Assembly: GCA_010015675.1 (NCBI GenBank)
Contig: ML976987.1
Span: 887,154-911,480 of the forward strand
DNA from: Byssothecium circinans
Taxonomy: Eukaryota > Ascomycota > Dothideomycetes > Pleosporales > Massarinaceae
Reading direction: 5' to 3'
Length of the DNA: 24,327 nt
Of this stretch, positions 18,817-24,327 are shown one piece after another (position 1 is the stretch's first letter; each line of letters starts with the position of its first letter). The translations under genes and the position numbers were made by a program. Below the pieces are notes generated by a model. That model was not told the origin of the DNA. It worked only from the letters and a program-made list of their open reading frames with translations, and did no database searches.

Positions 18817-20857
18817 TAGAAAACTTAATCTATCATTTCTATACTAGAGTCTTTAAACTTGCTATAGAGGATAATATTTCTACTAAAATAAGTTTAATTA
18901 CTAAGAACTTGCTTCTTAGTGTTAAACTATTAAGCAAGCTTTTTAGGTTTTATTAGACCTAAGGCTTCCTCTTCTTATCTATTCATAGCAGGGCTCCTCT
19001 ATTTCATGTAGTAGCTAGCGCAAAAGTTCCTATAGCCTAGTAAGTAGACATATAACCCTAGTTTTAACAAGGATCCTACTCTAATCTAATGATTAGAAGG
19101 TTGAGAGGGATGATTGTTACTATCTATACGATAGGGGATGCACGGAGCAGTTGCCACTAGGCCTCTGCGCGCGCTATTAGTTCGTTCATGGGAGGGGCCT
19201 ATATATGATTGCGCTAGCTAGCTAAACTAATTAGCTGCTAGCGTAGCGTTAGCGCCTTAGCGCTGCTGGAAGCTTTTGAGCAGAGCTTCCCACAAGCCCC
19301 TTTCCTTCTCTATCTTAGTGTAGCATGAAATAGAGCCAACCTACTCTATCACTTGCGCCTGCTGTGCTGCTACGATAGAGGAGACAGAGCAGCGATATCC
19401 CCCGCGATGTGATCCTTGTATTCAATCGGCAAAGATCAGCCCCTTAACTACAACAGGATCAAGTAGGGGGAAATTTTAGCATTTCGTCCAGAAGGTCAAG
19501 TCAGGAGATAGATTGGGCTGGACTCGAGAGCGAGGCGATTCTTAGCCAGCTGTTATGGCTCGCGCCTTTGATATCTAAGTAGCTCCCAGGAGCTAGAACC
19601 CTATTCCACAATATCCATTTAGTATTCAATACCACCGCAATTTCAAGTCTCCGTGTCACGTGCGCTAAGGCCGTCTGTGGTTGGCTCGATTTGCGGCCAA
19701 GATATGCACAGTGACTGGGAGACTTTTGAAGCTACTGTGGTATTTGCCATTGAGCACATCTGCAACCCCCTCACATGAACGGGTTTCTAACGCGGGTCCA
19801 TGCGTTTCCATACGAATCGGCCTTTTCCATACAAATTTTATCTATGCGGTAGTTCACACTTGATGGGAGGGTGTACGCACTCACACATTTCGGTAATGCA
19901 AATGGGGACTGCAGACGCATTCAAAGCTGTGGGGCTGTAAGGCAGACTTTCACGGTTGTTGATCTGCAGGGTGCATCACTAAGTAGTTCCCCACAAACAG
20001 GTTTCCAGGGCCCCTCCGCACGACTTGAGACGACCTATCAACTGCCGAACCGACGCGAGTAGGAAATGTTTTGGTGATCTAAGCTGCGACGTGACAGTGA
20101 TGTGTACTGCAGCTCTTTGGATGCAACGCGGCAAAGCATTATAAGGTTTCCAGATAGCATTAGGAACTAACAATTCATCACAAGAAGCTCATGGATACGT
20201 TCCTTGATAGGGGGATCGGTCAACCGATCTGCATACGACGTTTGCCCCTTACTGCGCATCACGCTCCAAGGGTCTAATCCATGCATCGTTCAAAACTCTA
20301 AGCTCTATCTTTCCCTTTGGAGCCCTTGACAAGCTCGCTTGTGCCTTTTTGGGGGTCAGGACCGAGAAGAGATCTTCAGGAGCCCATGCATCAATATACA
20401 GCGTCTTGTCAACTCCGACGGGACAAACAGGGATCCCGTCACAGAGCTGACTCATTACCGTAGGCGGCATCTCTAATTGGTGTAGGTCTTTAAAAGTGGA
20501 GACAAAATTCAAAACGATCTTCAACTATTAAGACCAATCCTTGACTTTAAAGACGGAATTCTAAAATCCTTGCTATCCAATTCGCTGATAGACCATGTCT
20601 AGTCCCTGCCGGAACCCTGTTTGTCCCGTCGGAGTTGACAAGACGCTGTAGATGCGGGCGCGGCGTTCAAGCTTCCCCGCACGACTGTGTGACAGGTTGG
20701 AAACACTCTTAGTTGGTGCAACAAGGAACAGTCGATGATCTTCAAACACAATTTTCCTTCTCTTAGGATTTAAGTATCTCAAAGTTGCCGCCCGACTGTC
20801 CATGTCATCCGCTTCTCAACTTCTCTTTTGGTGACTTATACCCGAGTACTCTCCAGC
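18817..20857. other. Gene-poor, partly repeat-like region
   Basis: 18,817-19,260 continues the AT-rich island. About 19,205-19,265 is crowded with TAGC/GCTA words, and a small hairpin (GGAAGCT with AGCTTCC) lies near 19268-19290. Sequence at 19,100-19,460 has an LTR-like texture, but I could not find matching termini or a target duplication. From 19,600 to 20,850 only short overlapping frames occur; one minus-strand frame (20249-20524) reads protein-like but is unrecognised and shares the 36-bp inverted repeat. No gene is supportable. Confidence 0.4.
20397..20650. repeat. 36-bp perfect inverted repeat with 182-bp spacer
   Basis: 20397-20432 and 20615-20650 are exact reverse complements. Similarity continues outward on both sides with small gaps (GCCCATGCATC against GCCCGCATC). 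In the minus-strand frame of the left arm and the plus-strand frame of the right arm both encode PVCPVGVDKTL, so the arms are copies of one sequence that may once have been coding. It could be a small foldback element or an inverted duplication. Confidence 0.85.
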
Positions 20858-22144
20858 ATGGGCGTCCCAACTCAAACCCAAATCGAGTACATGGTTGCTC
20901 ATGTGCATGAAGACAGACGCCATGGCTATATAATAGCCAACGCGATAATGCTCTTCGCGGCGTTTGTGGCGTTCGTTTCACGCTTTGCCTCGCGACGGCT
21001 CGGAGGTGTGAAGCTCGGAGTAGATGATTTGTTCATGTTGATAGGAATGGTGAGTTTAAATCCGCTCGTACCCAAAATTGAGGTGCTAACTATGCAAGTG
21101 TATGACTACCGCATACATCACAATGCTTTTCGTGCTTCTCCGATTTGGAATGGGCCGACATGTTATATTGGTGACAGACCCAAAAGGCCTTACGATCGTG
21201 AGTGTTAGAACTCCCTATCGCCATGACTATAACTTACGTTTGAAAGGCACTTATCACCGCAGAAGTCATCTACGCCGTCAGCATTTGCTTTATCAAAATG
21301 TCTATCCTCAGTCTGTATAATCGCTTATTTCCTCAACCAAGGTTTACGGCAACATCGATTGCTGTTGCCGTCTTCATCGTATTGTTCACAATCACCAAGG
21401 TGGGCGGAGACATCTTTCAGTGCGTTCCCATACGATCCCACTGGACGGGAGAGCCTGCCACGTGCATACAGTTCTCGAAGCTTGTCATCGTACATGGTGC
21501 CCTGAACATATTAACGGACTTCATCATTGTCGGGCTTCCGTTGCCAATTCTCTGGAACTTGAGAATCGCCAGGGTGAAGAAGTGGGCTTTGACCTTAATG
21601 TTGGTAGCGGGAATATTGTAAGTTGGTTCAATCTTCCACGGACAAACCTATTCTATTAATACTAAATTTCCCAGTGTCTGTATTATAAGCGCTGTCCGTC
21701 TCCCAATTGTCAAAAACGTTGACACGCCGGACCCATCATGTAATGAATATTGCCTTTCTGTTTTAGATTATCGCTGACCAATTCCCAGGGGACTTCGTAT
21801 GGCCATTGACCATCTCGGCTATCGAACTATGTGCCGCCGTCATCGCAGCATGTGCTCCAACATATCGTCCCCTCTTCAACTTTATCGTCAATGGAGATCC
21901 AAAACGTGATACGAAAGCGAACTCGAGCCATAGTGCATCTGGAAAAGCTAGTGGTTCATCCTTCTCAAGTCCTCAAATCCCTCTCTCCGATGTGCCGAAT
22001 GTTAAGACCGATATTAATCGAGGCCTAAGGCCGTGGCCGGGGAACGCTGGATACACAAATTTGGATGGTGCGAGTCATACGAAGATCAACCAGAACCAAA
22101 TCTTTGTCACCAGGTCATTCTCTCAGAAAGAGAGCCCCGTATAA
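20858..22144 (+). CDS. Fungal rhodopsin-domain (PTH11-like) seven-helix membrane protein
   Basis: An integral membrane protein of the large Pezizomycotina rhodopsin-domain family, whose members include Pth11-related receptor-like proteins; ligand unknown. Five exons (20858-21049, 21099-21197, 21247-21617, 21675-21739, 21789-22144) give 360 aa with phases closing; introns are 49, 49, 57 and 49 nt. Hydrophobic segments start at about residues 24 (IIANAIMLFAAFVAFVSRF), 57, 98 (LITAEVIYAVSICFIKMSIL), 130, 165, 200 and 240. Family marks include FIKMSILSLYNRLF, DIFQC...PATC (two conserved cysteines), NILTDFIIVGLPLPILW and the last-helix SAIELCAAVIAACAPTYRPLF. No CFEM domain precedes the helices. 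The C-terminal tail (about 95 residues) is Ser-rich, polar and likely cytosolic. The start at 20858 gives a normal N-terminus. It is convergent with the P-loop/RyR pseudogene, with 62 bp between the stop codons. Confidence 0.88.
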
Positions 22145-22206
22145 AAGCAGTATCAAGAAGTGGTTGAAAGGAATCTGTCATGGTCGATATCCATAGGAAA
22201 TAATTC

Positions 22207-23903
22207 TCAAAATCGTTCGCGTTCGGAGAACTTTTCAACTAGCTTCCGGTCGGGCTGCGCTGAAATCATGTCTAGGAAGCATGATATCAGCCGCAATTTG
22301 CTTGGTATTGATTCCGCGTGTGCACGCGAAGATTCCTTGAAGTCTTCTGAGAGTTGTGACCAAGGTCCAAAGCCTTGTTTTTGTTCTTCGAAGCCTGGTT
22401 CAGAGATTTTGACTCCATACTCCTCATGAAGCTTCTCGGCGAGGTGTTCACGGATGGATGTATCAATGCGGAGTCCACACATGTGGTCCGTCCATTCCTT
22501 GTAGTCAACGAACAATTTGATCTGTGATTTCGTCGGTAAGGCTGCCCGTTCGAAGTGCGTGCGGTTGTTGAGCCGTGACATGGAGATGATGGATTTCATA
22601 GAGTGTATACCTTGGTGATATTGTGGTGTCAAGAGAAGGCCATTGAGGACGCTGTCGTCAATTTGAATCGTTTCTCCAGATTTCAGCGTTTCTTCTCGTT
22701 CCTCAAGGAGTGTTCTTAGCACGACTGCGCGTCGAACAAGGTACAATTCATCCGATCGGTGGCCATCCTTCACTTGATTCGGACCAACCATATCGACAAA
22801 GCCGTGGACGCGACCCAGGAAATCCGACATCGGTCTTTCCTTCAACTTTTCTTTCGTGTTGAAACCAGTTGCCCCAAAGAAAAACACAGCCGGACCAATG
22901 GGGCGAGCTACGCTTCCATCGACATAGAAGTTGCCACTAGGGACTCAGGGGACCTAACAGGTGTGGAAGCCAGTCGAGTGTGGAGTGTGAATTGGCATCA
23001 AAGGCCCGAAAGTATACCAGAGGTGTGTATCCTTCGAGTGTACAGTCTCTTACTGCATGGAAAGCTTTTACTAAATCATTCGCATGCGTAAACCGACGCA
23101 GATCGAAACTAAGGTGGCGCACTTTTCGCCCCTTTGATGCAGCTTTGGCGACCTGAGTTGCAGCAAACGATTTCCCAGAGCCCGGGGGACCGAAGATAGC
23201 GATGTGGAGAGGGCGACGCTGGGACGCGGCGAAGTATTGGGTGAGAGAATTGGAGAGATCACGAAAGAGCTCTATTTCTCGACGATCGAAAAGCACGAGG
23301 CGGTTGAAGCGTGCAAGAGGGACTTGGACAGCGTTTGCTTGAATGCCTTCTGTCACGATGCAACGGGCTATTTCCCCAGGCTGGCCGACTACGTGCTCCA
23401 GGATGGACCAATCAGATTGGCCCTTGCTGATGATATCGGAGGGTATTGGAAAGCGCAGCAACTTCTCTTTCTTATTTTGTGAGGAGCTAGTATATCCCAT
23501 AATTTCTTTCACGTTGTATATGAATGGCTGTGTGCAATTCATCGACAAGCCATTTTGCACCAGGCGCCTGGCAGCCTGGAACCCCTTCTCGATACTGTTC
23601 TCTATGTTCCATTCGTCATCTCCTGCGAGCTCCTTTGAGAATCCTGCGATGAAAGCCTCGGCGACTCCCGGGATGTTGCCCGAATGCTGCTTCATGAAGT
23701 CACCCTCCGCTCTAAACGGGTCGAAGAACAGCTTTGGTCTCGAAACTCTATCTCCACGATGATAGATGACACCATCGCACCCAAAAAGGACAATCAAATG
23801 TGCAGCTGTCGCAAGCGTGACAAGTGCTCCTACGGAGCCTAGTCGAGTTACAAAATCCTCGCAAGTCCTATCCCACGAGAGGCCGTAAGAGAGCTCGATA
23901 CCT
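22207..23903 (-). pseudogene. P-loop ATPase with RyR-like C-terminal region, truncated and frameshifted
   Basis: From the truncated 5' end the frame reads LSWDRTCEDFVTRLGSV, then HLIVLFGCDGVIYHRG, a region resembling bacterial proteins of this type. A P-loop domain follows with Walker A GPPGSGKS (23168-23191) and a putative Walker B PLVYFRAFD (about 22996-23022), in which the expected Asp/Glu pair is replaced by Arg-Ala. A frameshift near 22937-22945 (stop TAG at 22937-22939) separates this from the second part, which starts NFYVDGSVARPIGPAVFFFG. That part contains GRVHGFVDMVGPN and SMKSIISMSRLNNRTHFERAA and ends with WSQLSEDFKESSRAHAESIP (22210 to about 22362), which resembles the RyR repeat. 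Removing one base near 22938 would join the halves. Upstream, the frame hits a stop inside the transposon end at about 23905, so the true N-terminus is missing. The family is best known to me from bacteria; function is uncertain. Confidence 0.75.
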
Positions 23904-23907
23904 TATA

Positions 23908-24229
23908 ACGTATTCCACCATCGAACCGCCTACACTATTGAACTGCTCACGATTCCTTAGCAACACTAACTTACTTAACTTTATTATTATTATTATCCGT
24001 ATTACTACTTAATATAATAAACTAAGTACTAGCTTCTAACTTAGAGGAACTCTCTTTATCTACTTAATATATTCTTATATTATACCTAGCCTTCCTATAG
24101 TTACTATAGTGCTAAATACCTAGTTATTATACCTTTTACTTACTCTTTACTTTTACCTTTTTATAGTTTACTATAGAACTATACTCTATAGTACTACCCT
24201 TCTAAATAAACTTATATTTATATATTTTA
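23908..24229 (+). mobile_element. Tc1/mariner-like element, left end and AT-rich interior
   Basis: It begins ACGTATTCCACC after a TA (23906-23907), exactly at the point where the P-loop/RyR coding similarity stops. It matches the left end of the element at 18503, closely over 23953-23996. The interior (24,000-24,229) is very AT-rich with dense TA and no open frame, as expected after RIP. No right end in the same orientation is seen; the copy runs into the opposite-facing terminus at 24232. Confidence 0.65.
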
Positions 24230-24231
24230 TA

Positions 24232-24327
24232 ACGTAAAGCACCACCGAACCGCCCACACCACCGAACCGCTCAAAAGCTTGGCAAGGAAAATCAAATATT
24301 CAACCTTTAATAACAATTTAAATGTAA
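24232..24327 (-). mobile_element. Tc1/mariner-like element terminus, runs off the window
   Basis: After TA (24230-24231) the sequence begins ACGTAAAGCACC and contains CCACCGAACCGC twice (subterminal direct repeats), then GCAAGGAAAATCAAA. Its reverse complement matches the right end of the miniature element at about 18720-18814, so this copy is in the opposite orientation. It is far less C-to-T mutated than the 18503 copy. It continues beyond the window. Confidence 0.65.

Noticed and set aside
19130..19500. Possible second LTR (starting TGTTACTATC, ending near CTACAACA)
   Set aside because: No target-site duplication at the proposed ends and no second copy found in the window.
22937..22945. 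Intron to explain the frame change in the P-loop/RyR gene
   Set aside because: The only GT...AG pair spanning the shift is about 17 nt, far below any intron here; a one-base frameshift is simpler.

Overview
The window reads as a filamentous ascomycete genome, most likely a dothideomycete. Genes are split by short GT-AG introns (mostly 46-61 nt). The families present are typical of Pezizomycotina: an XlnR-type Zn2Cys6 regulator, a fungal rhodopsin/PTH11-like membrane protein and a DUF3632-like protein. Repeat islands carry a clear RIP (repeat-induced point mutation) signature. Class-level placement is inference.

Layout. 1-594 is AT-rich sequence without a gene. 595-1833 (+) is a Ure2-like glutathione S-transferase broken by two indels. 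1834-5960 has no supportable gene. 5961-6879 (-) is a three-exon DUF3632-like gene with a G-quadruplex motif in its upstream region. 9141-11819 (+) is a complete six-exon XlnR-like transcription factor (812 aa). 12906-13895 (-) is an intact DHDPS-family aldolase. It diverges across a 922-bp intergenic region from 14818-16362 (+), a five-exon Gfo/Idh/MocA oxidoreductase. The regulator, aldolase and oxidoreductase may form a small sugar or sugar-acid catabolic locus.

From about 16.8 kb the window changes character. A Ulp1/C48-like protease pseudogene (16826-17879) is followed by an AT-rich repeat island. The island holds a 157-bp solo LTR with a perfect 5-bp target duplication, an inverted RIP-mutated copy of that LTR, and a 312-bp TA-flanked Tc1/mariner-like miniature element. 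A stretch with a 36-bp inverted repeat follows. Then comes an intact rhodopsin-domain membrane protein gene (20858-22144, +), convergent with a decayed P-loop ATPase/RyR-domain gene (22207-23903, -). The 5' end of that gene stops exactly where a second copy of the Tc1/mariner-like element begins. The window ends inside a further copy in the opposite orientation.

Intact metabolic and regulatory genes in the centre are therefore flanked by broken accessory genes (GST, Ulp1-like protease, P-loop/RyR) beside RIP-affected transposon debris. This fits the border of a core region and a repeat-rich accessory compartment. All exon coordinates were derived by hand from splice signals, reading phase and family similarity; no alignment or expression data were available.
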